Shown here: positions 1-8,384 of the stretch, piece after piece | Layout of the letters: each line of letters starts with the position of its first letter | How positions within the stretch are numbered: position 1 is the stretch's first letter | From: Burkholderiales bacterium | GTDB lineage: Bacteria > Pseudomonadota > Gammaproteobacteria > Burkholderiales > Burkholderiaceae_B | Assembly (NCBI GenBank): GCA_005788065.1 | Contig: SXZD01000171.1 | Location: 1 to 11,748, forward strand | DNA: 11,748 bases | Direction of reading: 5' to 3' | Notes under the pieces: generated by a model | Databases searched by the model: none | The model's input: the letters and a program-made list of their open reading frames with translations, nothing else | What the model was told of the DNA's origin: nothing | Position numbers and translations under genes: made by a program

Positions 1-52
1 AGTTGACCACATCGTCGGCCATTCGTGGTCTATGAACTGACCACGACCGCCG

Positions 53-3000
53 ATGATGGACAACTCTACGCCGTTCTCAACCCACCCCATGGCACTTATC
101 TATCGGGGTAAATCTGTTCAAATAAACCGAGCCACTTCTCAGGACGTATTCACATCCGCTGCTGGCGGTACGTTGGGTGCGCTGGTTGAAGGCGGTGATC
201 TGACCTTATCAGATACCGTGATCGGTACCGTGACGGGCAACAGCGGCGGTACCCTCAGCCTGAGCTTCAATGCGCAGGCCACTGCAGCGCGTGTCAATTC
301 TGTGATGCAGCAGATCGCGTATTCCAATACATCTGATAACCCTGCTGCAGCAGTCACCATCGCATGGACATTCTCGGACGGTAACCGCGGTGGAGACGCA
401 TCGCTGTCGCAGACGGCCAGTGGTACAACGGTGGTCAATATCACGGCGGTCAACGACCTGCCGGTATTGCAGTCCGTGCAGGCGATTGCATATACCGATA
501 CGGCAGCGGATAACACATTCGCCAACACCACACGACAGTTGCAGGCCAGTGATGTGGATAACACTGCGCTGACCTATGGTCTGACAGGTGGCAGCGACAA
601 TGGCACCACGGTATCCCGGACAGGCAGCTATGGTGTTCTGACCGTCAACAAAGCCAGTGGTTCCTATACCTATGCCCCCAACGATGCGGCTATCGAAGGA
701 TTGACGAGCAATGCATCCGAGACGTTTACCCTGACAGTATCTGACGGTGCTGCCACTGCTGAAACCGTTCTCACCGTCAATCTGACAGGTGCCAACGACG
801 CAGCCACTCTTGCCACACCGACAGCGATTTCGCTGACGGATACGTCGGCAGACGATACGTTCGCCGCAGTGAGCAGAACCCTGCAGGCCAGCACGGGCAA
901 CGCAAACAACTTTGGTATAACGGGCGGAACTGACAACGGCACAACGGTCAGCCGTATCGGTACATATGGCACATTGGTCATCACCAAGGCCACCGGCGCG
1001 TATACCTACACGCCCAGTGATGTGGCGCTTGAAGTCCGCAAAACCAATGCATCAGAGAGCTTCACCATCACCGCCGGTAATCCGCGCGATGCGTCCACCA
1101 GCAGTACCACGCTGACGGTGAATGTAACGGGCGCCAATGATGCGCCGCTTATGGTTACGCCGTCATCCATCAGTTTTACTGATACATCGGCAGACGATGC
1201 TTTCAGCACCCGTACCGGTACATTGTCTGCAAGCGATCGCGATAATGACACGCTGACGTATGGTTTGAGCAACGGCACAGATAACGGCACCACCGTCAGC
1301 CGCACCGGTAGCTACGGAACACTGACTGTGACCAAAGCGACGGGTGCTTACACCTTCGTACCCAATGACGAAGCCATTGAAGTGCTGACAGCCAATGCCA
1401 GCGAGCAATTCACGGTGACGGTGTCTGACGGCACTGCAACGGTCAACACCACGCTGCAAGTCAACGTGACGGGCGCTGCGGATGCTGCGGTGCTTTCCAC
1501 GCCCAGCGCCCTGGCTTACACCGACACAGCAGGTAACGACAATCCGCAAGCCAGCAGCGGAACGGTTCAATTCACGGGTGCGGCCAACAACTTCGGCATC
1601 ATCAACGGTACCGACAACGGCACGACCGTCAGTCGCACCGGCACCTACGGAACGTTGACCGTTACCAAAGCGACAGGCGCTTACGTTTACACACCTAACG
1701 ACGCAGCCATCGAACCGCTGAAGAGCAATGCAAGCGAGAACTTCACTATCACTGCCGGTAACGAGCGTGATACGTCCACCAGCAGTACCACGCTGACGAT
1801 CAACGTCACTGGTGACAACGATACACCGGTAATTGCGACGCCGACCGCCATCAGCTTTACTGACACGGCAGGAGACGATACGTTCAGTCCCGGTACCGGA
1901 ATGTTGTCTGCAAGTGATCGCGATAACGACAGGCTCACCTATGGTTTGAGCAATGGAACAGATAACGGTGATACGGTCAGCCGTATTGGTACGTATGGCA
2001 CCTTGATCATCACAAAGGCCACCGGCGCATACACCTACACACCCAGTGATGCAGCCATTGAAGCACTTACCGCCAATGCCAGCGAGCAATTCACGGTGAC
2101 GGTTTCTGACGGTACTGCAACGGTCAACACCACGCTGCAAGTTAACGTGACAGGCGCTGCAGATGCTGCAGTGCTTTCCACGCCCAGCGCCCTGGCTTAC
2201 ACCGACACAGCAGGTAACGACAATCCGCAAGCCAGCAGTGGAACAATTCAAATCACGGGTGCGGCCAACAACTTCGGCATCACCAACGGCACCGACAATG
2301 GCGAAACAGTCAGCCGCACCGGCACCTACGGCACATTGGTCATCACCAAGGCGACAGGCGCATACACCTACACGCCCAATGATGCAGCCATCGAACCGCT
2401 GAAGAGCAATGCAAGCGAGAGCTTCACCATCACTGCCGGCAACCCGCGCGATGGGTCTATCAGCAGTACCACACTGACGGTGAATGTAGCGGGCGCCAAC
2501 GATACGCCAGTACTGGCAACACCGACCGCCATCAGCTTCACTGACACGGCAGCAGACGACACGTTCAACACACGTCAGGGCACTCTGTCTGCCAGCGACC
2601 GCGATAATGACACGCTGACGTATAGTTTGAGTAACGGCACAGACAACGGCACCACCGTCAGCCGCACCGGCACTTACGGAACGCTGACCGTTACAAAGGC
2701 GACTGGCGCTTATACCTACACACCCAACGATACTGCGATTGAAGCGCTCACCGCCAATGCCAGCGAGCAGTTCACGGTGACGGTGTCTGACGGCACTGCA
2801 ACGGTCAACACCACGCTCGCGGTCAATATCAACGGCGCCAATGACGCAGCCATCAGCACAAACATCGTATTGACCGCCAGTTCCCGGCAATTGCTGACTT
2901 TGCCCGCAGCCAATTTCAGTTTCTCTGATCGCGACGCGAATCAGACTCTTTCCGGCTTGCAGATCGTCAGTCTGCCGACGTCTGGTCAGCTTCTGGTCGG

Positions 3001-5284
3001 ATCCAGTGCTTTGGCAGCGGGCTCTACTGTGAGCAAGGCCGATCTGGATGCAGGTAACTTTCGGTATCAGCTGCCGCAGGGCAGCAGTACTGCACAGACC
3101 CTGTCATTCCAGTTCAAGGTGCTGGATTCTGGCGGGCTCGCCTCGGAGCAAGCAAGCACTGTCAGCGTGCAGATGGCTGCCTCAGCATCCAACAGCGCAC
3201 CGTCCGGCGCTGTGACTGTCTCCGGTACTGCCATGGTTGGTCAGACGCTGAGCGCAAGTTCGACCGTGTCTGATGCGGATGGCATGGGTCAGATTACTTA
3301 TTCATGGCTGGCCGATGGACAGATCATCTCCGGTGCCAATGCCGCGACCTTTGTTCTGACGGCTGCGCAGGGTGGCAAGCGCATGGTTGCCCGGGCTACT
3401 TACGTTGATGGATTGGGAAAGACTGAGCAAGTCTCATCTGCGGAGACAGCGTTTGTCGGCGCAGTGCTGGTGGGCGGCACGGGGGCAGACAATCTGGTCG
3501 GGTTTGCCGGCAATGACTCCATCACCGGCAACGCGGGCAATGATACGCTGGACGGAGGTCTCGGCATCGATACCCTCATCGGTGGCGATGGATCTGATAC
3601 CTATTACGTCGATAACGCAGGCGACGTGGTGACCGAAACCAATGCGACGGCATCAACCGGCGGAACGGATCTGGTCTTCTCGTCATTGGCTGCTTACACG
3701 CTTGGCAGTAATATTGAAAATGGCCGCGTCAATACAACATCCGCGGCGAATATCACCGGTAACACACTGAACAACATCATCTACGCAGGCGCTGGCAACA
3801 ACGTATTGGACGGTGCTGCGGGCGCAGACACTGTGTCTTATCGGTTCGGTCTCGCTTCGGGTGCAACAACGGGTGTCACCATCAATCTTGCCCTTACAAC
3901 AGCGCAGACCTCAGGTGCTTCCGGTTCTGACACGCTGCTGAATTTTGAAAGTATTGAGGGATCTTCGCTGGCAGACAACCTCACAGGTACCAGCGCAGCC
4001 AACACCATGAACGGTGGCGCGGGCGCAGACACCATGATCGGTGGTGATGGGTCTGATACCTATTATGTCGATAACGTCGGTGATGTGGTCACTGAAACCA
4101 ATTCGAGCGCATCAACCGGTAGAACGGATCTGGTCTTCTCGTCACTGGCTGCTTACACGCTTGGCAGTAATGTTGAAAATGGCCGGATCAACACGACAGT
4201 CGCGGCGAATATCACCGGTAATACACTGAACAACATTATCTACGCAGGGGCGGGCAACAACGTGTTGGATGGTGCTGCGGGTACGGACATGGTGTCTTAT
4301 CTGTTCGGCCTGGGTTCCGGTTCAAGTACGGGTGTGACCATCAATCTGGGGCTGACAACCGCGCAAACGACCGGGGCTTCCGGCTCCGATACGCTGTTGA
4401 ATTTTGAAAGTGTCGAAGGTTCTTCACAGGCAGACAACCTGACAGGCACCAGTGCAGCCAACACCATCAATGGTGGTGCAGGTGCTGACACCATGATCGG
4501 TGGTGATGGATCTGATACCTATTACGTCGACAATGTCGGTGATGTGGTGACCGAAACCAATTCGAGCGCATCAACCGGTGGAACGGATCTGGTCTTCTCG
4601 TCACTGGCTGCTTACACGCTTGGCAGTAATGTTGAAAATGGCCGGATCAACACAACAGCCGCGGCAAATATCACCGGCAACGCATTGAACAATACCATCT
4701 TTGCCGGTGCCGGCAATAACGTTCTCGACGGCGCGGCAGGCACTGACACGGTGTCTTATGCCGCCGGCCTTGTCACCGGTGCCACCACTGGCGTCACGGT
4801 GTCTCTTGCACTGACCGCAGCACAGAACACGGGCGCATCGGGCACAGATACCATTCTGAATTTTGAAAACCTTACTGGTTCATCGCTTGCCGACAGACTC
4901 ACCGGTAACGCAAGTGCCAACGTGCTCGCCGGTGGCGCCGGCGTGGATACGCTCACCGGTGGTGATGGTGCAGATACCTTCGTCTTCGACAGTGCGGCTA
5001 TCGGCACACAGGTGGATGTCATCACCGACATGACCAGTATCGACAAAATGGATGTTCGCTCTATTGATGCTGTAACGACCACCACTGGCGATCAGGCATT
5101 CACCTTCATCGCCACGAGCGCGTTCACAAATGGTCAAGCAGGTGCCCTGCGCTATCAGGCCACCCAGTACCAAGGTGCAGCTGCGCTGTTGGTACAAGGT
5201 GACGTCAATGGTGATGCCGCGGCGGATTTCAGCATCATCGTGGTGGGGCAGTCCGCCTTGACCTCAAGCCAGTTCCTTTTGTGA
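53..5284 (+). CDS. Giant VCBS/RTX repeat protein, probable type I-secreted adhesin (5' end uncertain)
   Basis: A 1743-residue reading frame for a large extracellular calcium-binding protein. Domains in order: residues ~30-135, a partial repeat domain ending in the linker-like AVNDLP; 138-933, seven VCBS repeats; ~934-1045, a cadherin-like domain; ~1049-1138, an Ig-like domain with YSWLADG; ~1140-1176, RTX nonapeptides (GGTGADNLVG, GNDTLDGG); 1177-1635, three 153-residue RTX-containing units; 1636-1743, a C-terminal region with GGDGADTFVFD, DVNGDAAADF and the terminal SSQFLL, as in type I secretion targeting regions. There is no signal peptide, as expected for this route. RTX repeats fold on binding Ca2+ outside the cell; adhesion or biofilm is the usual role, but no ligand-binding or enzymatic domain is recognised here. 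The ATG at 53 (another at 56) lacks a Shine-Dalgarno site and follows an in-frame TGA at 38-40, so the true N-terminus is probably upstream or frameshifted. The secretion genes are not nearby. Confidence 0.85.
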   Translation: MMDNSTPFSTHPMALIYRGKSVQINRATSQDVFTSAAGGTLGALVEGGDLTLSDTVIGTVTGNSGGTLSLSFNAQATAARVNSVMQQIAYSNTSDNPAAAVTIAWTFSDGNRGGDASLSQTASGTTVVNITAVNDLPVLQSVQAIAYTDTAADNTFANTTRQLQASDVDNTALTYGLTGGSDNGTTVSRTGSYGVLTVNKASGSYTYAPNDAAIEGLTSNASETFTLTVSDGAATAETVLTVNLTGANDAATLATPTAISLTDTSADDTFAAVSRTLQASTGNANNFGITGGTDNGTTVSRIGTYGTLVITKATGAYTYTPSDVALEVRKTNASESFTITAGNPRDASTSSTTLTVNVTGANDAPLMVTPSSISFTDTSADDAFSTRTGTLSASDRDNDTLTYGLSNGTDNGTTVSRTGSYGTLTVTKATGAYTFVPNDEAIEVLTANASEQFTVTVSDGTATVNTTLQVNVTGAADAAVLSTPSALAYTDTAGNDNPQASSGTVQFTGAANNFGIINGTDNGTTVSRTGTYGTLTVTKATGAYVYTPNDAAIEPLKSNASENFTITAGNERDTSTSSTTLTINVTGDNDTPVIATPTAISFTDTAGDDTFSPGTGMLSASDRDNDRLTYGLSNGTDNGDTVSRIGTYGTLIITKATGAYTYTPSDAAIEALTANASEQFTVTVSDGTATVNTTLQVNVTGAADAAVLSTPSALAYTDTAGNDNPQASSGTIQITGAANNFGITNGTDNGETVSRTGTYGTLVITKATGAYTYTPNDAAIEPLKSNASESFTITAGNPRDGSISSTTLTVNVAGANDTPVLATPTAISFTDTAADDTFNTRQGTLSASDRDNDTLTYSLSNGTDNGTTVSRTGTYGTLTVTKATGAYTYTPNDTAIEALTANASEQFTVTVSDGTATVNTTLAVNINGANDAAISTNIVLTASSRQLLTLPAANFSFSDRDANQTLSGLQIVSLPTSGQLLVGSSALAAGSTVSKADLDAGNFRYQLPQGSSTAQTLSFQFKVLDSGGLASEQASTVSVQMAASASNSAPSGAVTVSGTAMVGQTLSASSTVSDADGMGQITYSWLADGQIISGANAATFVLTAAQGGKRMVARATYVDGLGKTEQVSSAETAFVGAVLVGGTGADNLVGFAGNDSITGNAGNDTLDGGLGIDTLIGGDGSDTYYVDNAGDVVTETNATASTGGTDLVFSSLAAYTLGSNIENGRVNTTSAANITGNTLNNIIYAGAGNNVLDGAAGADTVSYRFGLASGATTGVTINLALTTAQTSGASGSDTLLNFESIEGSSLADNLTGTSAANTMNGGAGADTMIGGDGSDTYYVDNVGDVVTETNSSASTGRTDLVFSSLAAYTLGSNVENGRINTTVAANITGNTLNNIIYAGAGNNVLDGAAGTDMVSYLFGLGSGSSTGVTINLGLTTAQTTGASGSDTLLNFESVEGSSQADNLTGTSAANTINGGAGADTMIGGDGSDTYYVDNVGDVVTETNSSASTGGTDLVFSSLAAYTLGSNVENGRINTTAAANITGNALNNTIFAGAGNNVLDGAAGTDTVSYAAGLVTGATTGVTVSLALTAAQNTGASGTDTILNFENLTGSSLADRLTGNASANVLAGGAGVDTLTGGDGADTFVFDSAAIGTQVDVITDMTSIDKMDVRSIDAVTTTTGDQAFTFIATSAFTNGQAGALRYQATQYQGAAALLVQGDVNGDAAADFSIIVVGQSALTSSQFLL
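464..2851 (+). repeat. Seven tandem VCBS repeats in A-B-A-B-A-B-A order
   Basis: In-frame repeat array inside the giant gene, with unit boundaries at 464, 806, 1148, 1490, 1829, 2171 and 2510, ending at 2851. Units are 342 or 339 bp (114 or 113 residues). All share DNGTTVSR-type, YGTLxVTKATGAYTYTP and NVTGANDA signatures. Type A units (1, 3, 5, 7) have an acidic segment such as SASDRDND and FTVTVSDGTA; type B units (2, 4, 6) have ANNFGI at that place and FTITAGNxRD later. Units 3+4 and 5+6 form exact 681-bp periods. Units 4 and 6 are nearly identical at DNA level around 1481-1560 and 2162-2241, which suggests duplication of an A+B pair. Confidence 0.88.
3581..4957 (+). repeat. Three tandem 459-bp RTX-containing units
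   Basis: Three units of exactly 459 bp (153 residues) start at 3581, 4040 and 4499; a fourth, partial start (GGDGADTF) at 4958 begins the C-terminal region. Each unit runs GGDGSDTYYVDN, GDVVTETN, TDLVFSSLAAYTLGSN, ENGR, ANITGN, NNVLDGAAG, DTVSY (DMVSY in unit 2), a TGVTI(V)-containing segment, DTxLNFE and a closing GGAG nonapeptide. There is no indel between units, and long stretches of units 2 and 3 (about 4130-4200 against 4589-4659) are almost identical at DNA level. The Asp/Gly-rich ends are typical Ca2+-binding RTX turns; the middle is a beta-helix-like spacer. Confidence 0.88.
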
Positions 5285-5337
5285 TCGTAACGTTGCCAAC
5301 TTGCGCATCCAGCAACCCAGCAGCGCCAAAAGCAGGG

Positions 5338-5377
5338 CGGGCTCCAAGTCAATACAGTGAACTGGAGTTTGAGCCCG
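5338..5377. terminator. Possible hairpin between convergent genes
   Basis: The 119-bp gap between the giant gene and the M61 peptidase gene contains CGGGCTC at 5338-5344 and GAGCCCG at 5371-5377, a 7-bp inverted repeat around a 26-nt loop. A competing inner pair, CTCCA at 5342-5346 with TGGAG at 5363-5367, is also possible. The position between converging genes suits a two-way terminator, but neither strand has a T-run right after the stem, so this is weak. Confidence 0.25.
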
Positions 5378-5403
5378 TCGCATAAAAAGACAGCTTGTTC
5401 TTG

Positions 5404-7197
5404 TTACTTTGCTTCGGCAGGAAGTACTTTCCATTCCTGCACGCCCGCTGCTTCCCAGTGCAGCTCCAGCTCCATCAGGTGCTCGCGCCGCATCACATGC
5501 ACGCGACTGATGTCACCGGGCCGCTTGCGCGACAGCATGCGCTTGACCTGATCGGATGTTGCCCTGAATCCGTCTATCGCCACAATCAGGTCGCCCGGTG
5601 CAATGCCAGATCGCTCACCGCATGAGCCATTGCGTACCTGGCGCACATTGGTAAAGTCGTTCATCACATTCGTAGTCAGACCCCAGTCGCATCGATTGTC
5701 AGGGTCTTTGGCCTGCAATTGAAAGCCCAATACTTTCAGTGATTCTTCCATCGGCAGCGGTTCTGTCCCGTTGACCGCCTGCTGCAGAAACTCGCGCACA
5801 TCCAGACCTGTGCTGGCTTGAACGATGTCTGCAAACTCTTCTTCGCCCACACCCCGCTGCGCTTTGCCGTAGTTCAGCCACAGCCAGCGCATCACATCGT
5901 CCAGCGATTGGTGGTTCTGCGTTTCGCGCCGTATCAATGCATCCAGACACAAGGCGACCATCGAGCCTTTGGTGTAATAGCTCACGATCGCATTGGGTGA
6001 GTTCTCATCCTGACGGTAATACTTGATCCACGCATCAAATGAACTGTCGGCCACACTCTGCTGTGTATGGCCGCGGTGCTTCATCACGCTGCCGTATGTC
6101 TTGGCGATCGCCTCGCCGTATTGCACGGGCGTCAGCAAGCCGGTCCGCAGCAACACCAGGTCGTCGTAATACGATGTGAAGCCTTCAAACAGCCACAATT
6201 GCCGTGTGTAGTTCTCACGGTCCAGCAGGTATTCCATGAAAGCGCTGGGTTTGATGCGCTTGACATTCCATGCATGAAAATATTCATGGCTGCACAAACC
6301 GAGGAACGTTCTGTAGTCGGCGTGACTGTCTTTCATGCCGATGTGCGGCAGGTCTTTGCGGGAACACAGCAGTGCGGTGGAGTTGCGGTGCTCAAGTCCA
6401 CCATAACCGTTGTCGGTCGCATGAATCAAAAACACATAACGACTGAAGGGAGCCTGCCCGCGCGGGTCAAACAGTTTGATCTGTGCCTCACATACGGGCT
6501 GCAGGTCTTTGCACAGTCGGTCGATGTCCACATCATCAAACGCACCGGTGATGGCAATCTGATGTTTTACACCGCAGGCCGTGAACTGCGCTGTTTTCAT
6601 CAGGCCCATTTCGACCGGACCGTCGATCAACTCATCATAATTTTGTGCCAGATAGCGCAGGGGTTGGCCTTCGCCGGGAAAGTTGCCGGACTCGTCCTGA
6701 GCGCGTGCCGGTGTCAGGCCTGTTGAGACCTGCCACACCGGTGCCAATCCTTCCGGTGGGCACACATCAATTTCGCACAGCGATTGCTCATGCCCATGCA
6801 CACGCAGACATACGCTGGTTCCATTGAAAAAGCCGCGCAGCGTGTCCAGATAACTCGTGCGCACTGACATGTCCCATGCATAGACGCGATACAGAACATG
6901 CACTGCGCTGTCATCTCGCAGCACTGCCCGCCACGTGTGCTTGTCCTGCTTGGTCAGCACAATGCTTTCATGATTCTGATCTGCCTCGATGTGTACGATA
7001 TTGCGTGCAAACTCGCGAATCATGTAGCTGCCCGGTATCCACGCAGGAAGGCTGAGCAGCACCTCCCGGTCTCCCGCATTCGGAAAGAAACGCAGACTGA
7101 CTTCGAATTGATGGGACAGTGGGCGCGGCGTTACGCGGTAGCAGACACGTGTGTGCATGATGTGCGCTTCATGAGGGTTGGATGGCAGGGGTGGCAT
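5404..7197 (-). CDS. Peptidase M61 family (glycyl aminopeptidase-like) zinc metallopeptidase with PDZ domain
   Basis: Predicted M61 metallopeptidase of 597 residues, a usual length for the family. Residues ~14-190 form the N-terminal beta domain (LPAWIPGSYMIREFARN is typical). The catalytic domain has GGLEHRNS at 266-273, the zinc motif HEYFH at 304-308 followed by AWNVKRIKP, and WLFEGFTSYY at 335-344, in which Glu338 should be the third zinc ligand. A PDZ domain near the C-terminus (about 480-575) contains SGIAPGDLIVAIDG. There is no signal peptide or membrane segment, so a cytoplasmic location is inferred. Characterised M61 enzymes release N-terminal Gly or Ala; the substrate here is unknown. 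An alternative start at 7158 (MHTRVCYRV) fits the beginning of conserved family sequence; neither start has a strong Shine-Dalgarno site. It lies 37 bp downstream of acuI on the same strand and is probably co-transcribed with it. Confidence 0.93.
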   Translation of the reverse strand: MPPLPSNPHEAHIMHTRVCYRVTPRPLSHQFEVSLRFFPNAGDREVLLSLPAWIPGSYMIREFARNIVHIEADQNHESIVLTKQDKHTWRAVLRDDSAVHVLYRVYAWDMSVRTSYLDTLRGFFNGTSVCLRVHGHEQSLCEIDVCPPEGLAPVWQVSTGLTPARAQDESGNFPGEGQPLRYLAQNYDELIDGPVEMGLMKTAQFTACGVKHQIAITGAFDDVDIDRLCKDLQPVCEAQIKLFDPRGQAPFSRYVFLIHATDNGYGGLEHRNSTALLCSRKDLPHIGMKDSHADYRTFLGLCSHEYFHAWNVKRIKPSAFMEYLLDRENYTRQLWLFEGFTSYYDDLVLLRTGLLTPVQYGEAIAKTYGSVMKHRGHTQQSVADSSFDAWIKYYRQDENSPNAIVSYYTKGSMVALCLDALIRRETQNHQSLDDVMRWLWLNYGKAQRGVGEEEFADIVQASTGLDVREFLQQAVNGTEPLPMEESLKVLGFQLQAKDPDNRCDWGLTTNVMNDFTNVRQVRNGSCGERSGIAPGDLIVAIDGFRATSDQVKRMLSRKRPGDISRVHVMRREHLMELELHWEAAGVQEWKVLPAEAK

Positions 7198-7234
7198 CAG
7201 CTCGTTGTCTTGATGTCCACCCCCGAAGCTGATG

Positions 7235-8236
7235 TCAACGCTTGACGTTCACCACCAGACGGCCGGAGATTTCACCGGCCATCAGTTTGTGGGCTGCGCC
7301 AATCGCATCATTGAGACTGACTTCCGTGCTTAGGCTGTCCAGTTTGGCCAGATCCAGATCCTTGGCCAGCCTGCGCCAGGCTTCCTGACGCACAGCCTGC
7401 GGTGCCATGACCGAATCCACGCCAGCCAGTGTTACGCCACGCAAAATGAAAGGCATCACGCTGGACGGGAAGTCCGCACCCTGCGCCAGGCCGCACGCTG
7501 CCACTGTGCCGCCGTAGCGGGTTTGCGCACAAGCGTTAGCGAGAGTGTGTGATCCGACCGAGTCCACCACGCCAGCCCAGCGCTCTTTCTGGAAGGGCTT
7601 GCCCGGTTCAGACAATGTCTTGCGGTCAATGATGCTGGATGCACCCAGCGATTTCAAAAAGCCTTCCTGCGATGCCTTGCCGCTGCTGGCCACCACTGTG
7701 TAGCCCAGTCGGCTGAGCAATGTAATGGCAACCGAACCCACACCGCCGGTTGCACCGGTCACCAGCACCTCTCCGTCGCCGGGTTTCACGCCATTTCTTT
7801 CCAGAGCCATGACGCACAGCATCGCGGTGTACCCTGCGGTGCCGATGGCCATGGCCTGTTTTGCGTTAAGACCTTCGGGAATGCGAACCAGCCAGTCGCC
7901 TTTCAGACGTGCACGTTCAGACAGGCAGCCCCAGTGTGTTTCGCCGATGCCATAGCCGTTGATCAACACCTTGTCGCCGGCTTTCCATGCTGGATTGTCG
8001 CTGGACAGCACCGTTCCGGCACCATCAATGCCCGCCACCATGGGCCACAGGCGCACCACCGGCGAACGGTTGCAGATGGCCAGACCGTCCTTGAAGTTCA
8101 GCGTGGAGTAATCGATGTCCAGCGTTACATCGCCGGTGTCAGGCAAACGACTGTCTTCCAGTGTCGTTACCTGCGCGTTGAATTGGCCTTCCGGGCTCTT
8201 TGTCAGTTCAATGGCCCTGAATGTGCTGCTGCTCAT
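7235..8236 (-). CDS. acuI: AcuI/YhdH-family NADPH-dependent acrylyl-CoA reductase / quinone oxidoreductase
   Basis: A 333-residue medium-chain dehydrogenase/reductase of the zinc-free YhdH/AcuI group, which normally has about 325-330 residues. The GroES-like N-terminal domain carries YSTLNFKDGLA at 43-53 and GIDGAG at 69-74. The cofactor domain has GATGGVGSVA at 161-170, the NADPH-binding glycine loop, and the C-terminus ends GEISGRLVVNVKR, typical of the family. AcuI reduces toxic acryloyl-CoA to propionyl-CoA with NADPH (known from DMSP and propionate metabolism); no DMSP-specific gene is nearby, so general acrylate detoxification is the safer inference. The start at 8236 is preferred because GGAAGG lies 7 nt upstream and conserved sequence begins there. 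The reading frame stays open to 8296, but that start falls inside a hairpin. Confidence 0.93.
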   Translation of the reverse strand: MSSSTFRAIELTKSPEGQFNAQVTTLEDSRLPDTGDVTLDIDYSTLNFKDGLAICNRSPVVRLWPMVAGIDGAGTVLSSDNPAWKAGDKVLINGYGIGETHWGCLSERARLKGDWLVRIPEGLNAKQAMAIGTAGYTAMLCVMALERNGVKPGDGEVLVTGATGGVGSVAITLLSRLGYTVVASSGKASQEGFLKSLGASSIIDRKTLSEPGKPFQKERWAGVVDSVGSHTLANACAQTRYGGTVAACGLAQGADFPSSVMPFILRGVTLAGVDSVMAPQAVRQEAWRRLAKDLDLAKLDSLSTEVSLNDAIGAAHKLMAGEISGRLVVNVKR

Positions 8237-8277
8237 GCCTCTTCCTTCCTTTGTCTTTCTGCTGTGGGTATTCATGG

Positions 8278-8326
8278 TTGCGCCGCAAAGGCGCAAATGC
8301 CTTTTGCCGGTCTGGCAAAAGGCGTT
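8278..8326 (-). promoter_or_regulatory. Two adjacent perfect stem-loops upstream of acuI
   Basis: GCCTTTTGCC at 8299-8308 and GGCAAAAGGC at 8314-8323 form a perfect 10-bp stem with a 5-nt loop, extendable to 13 bp (8296-8326) with A-T and T-G pairs. Directly next to it, TTGCGCC at 8278-8284 and GGCGCAA at 8290-8296 form a 7-bp stem with a 5-nt loop. Read on the - strand, the 3' arm of the first hairpin can instead pair with the segment at 8285-8292 (GCAAAAGGC with GCCTTTGC, one bulged A), so the helices are mutually exclusive. This could be a leader element of acuI, a transcript-end structure, or a dispersed palindromic repeat. Confidence 0.5.
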
Positions 8327-8340
8327 GGCTACATCATCGC

Positions 8341-8370
8341 AAAAAGCGGGGCTGCTGTCAGGCAGGCCCC
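8341..8370 (-). terminator. Rho-independent terminator of the SDR-photolyase-DUF3429 operon
   Basis: On the - strand, GGGGCCTGC pairs with GCAGCCCC (one bulged C, loop CTGACA) and is followed by GCTTTTT. It begins 14 bp after the DUF3429 stop codon. The GC-rich stem followed closely by a T-run is the classic intrinsic terminator form, and it separates this operon from acuI. Confidence 0.8.
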
Positions 8371-8384
8371 TGAAGAGAGAAGCC

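Noticed and set aside
1163..2890. 575-residue antisense open frame across the VCBS repeats
   Set aside because: It is a shadow of the repeated sense gene: its protein is Cys/Arg/Gly-rich, repeats with the same period, has no ribosome binding site and resembles no known family, while the sense frame gives clear VCBS domains.
464..4957. CRISPR-like or satellite array
   Set aside because: The repeats are long (339-459 bp), in frame and encode known VCBS and RTX domains; there are no short direct repeats with unique spacers.
5264..5383. 39-residue - strand ORF with a hydrophobic stretch (LEPALLLALLGCWMRK), overlapping the end of the giant gene
   Set aside because: It has an EPALLLALLG segment reminiscent of a PEP-CTERM tail, but no ribosome binding site and no adjoining protein body; probably chance coding in the convergent intergenic region.
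6067..6726. 219-residue + strand open frame opposite the M61 peptidase
   Set aside because: It is antisense to the conserved catalytic domain, including HEYFH, has no family-like sequence and is best explained as a shadow.
8237..8296. 20-residue N-terminal extension of AcuI (ATG at 8296)
   Set aside because: The ATG at 8236 has a good Shine-Dalgarno and matches family starts; the upstream part overlaps a perfect hairpin.
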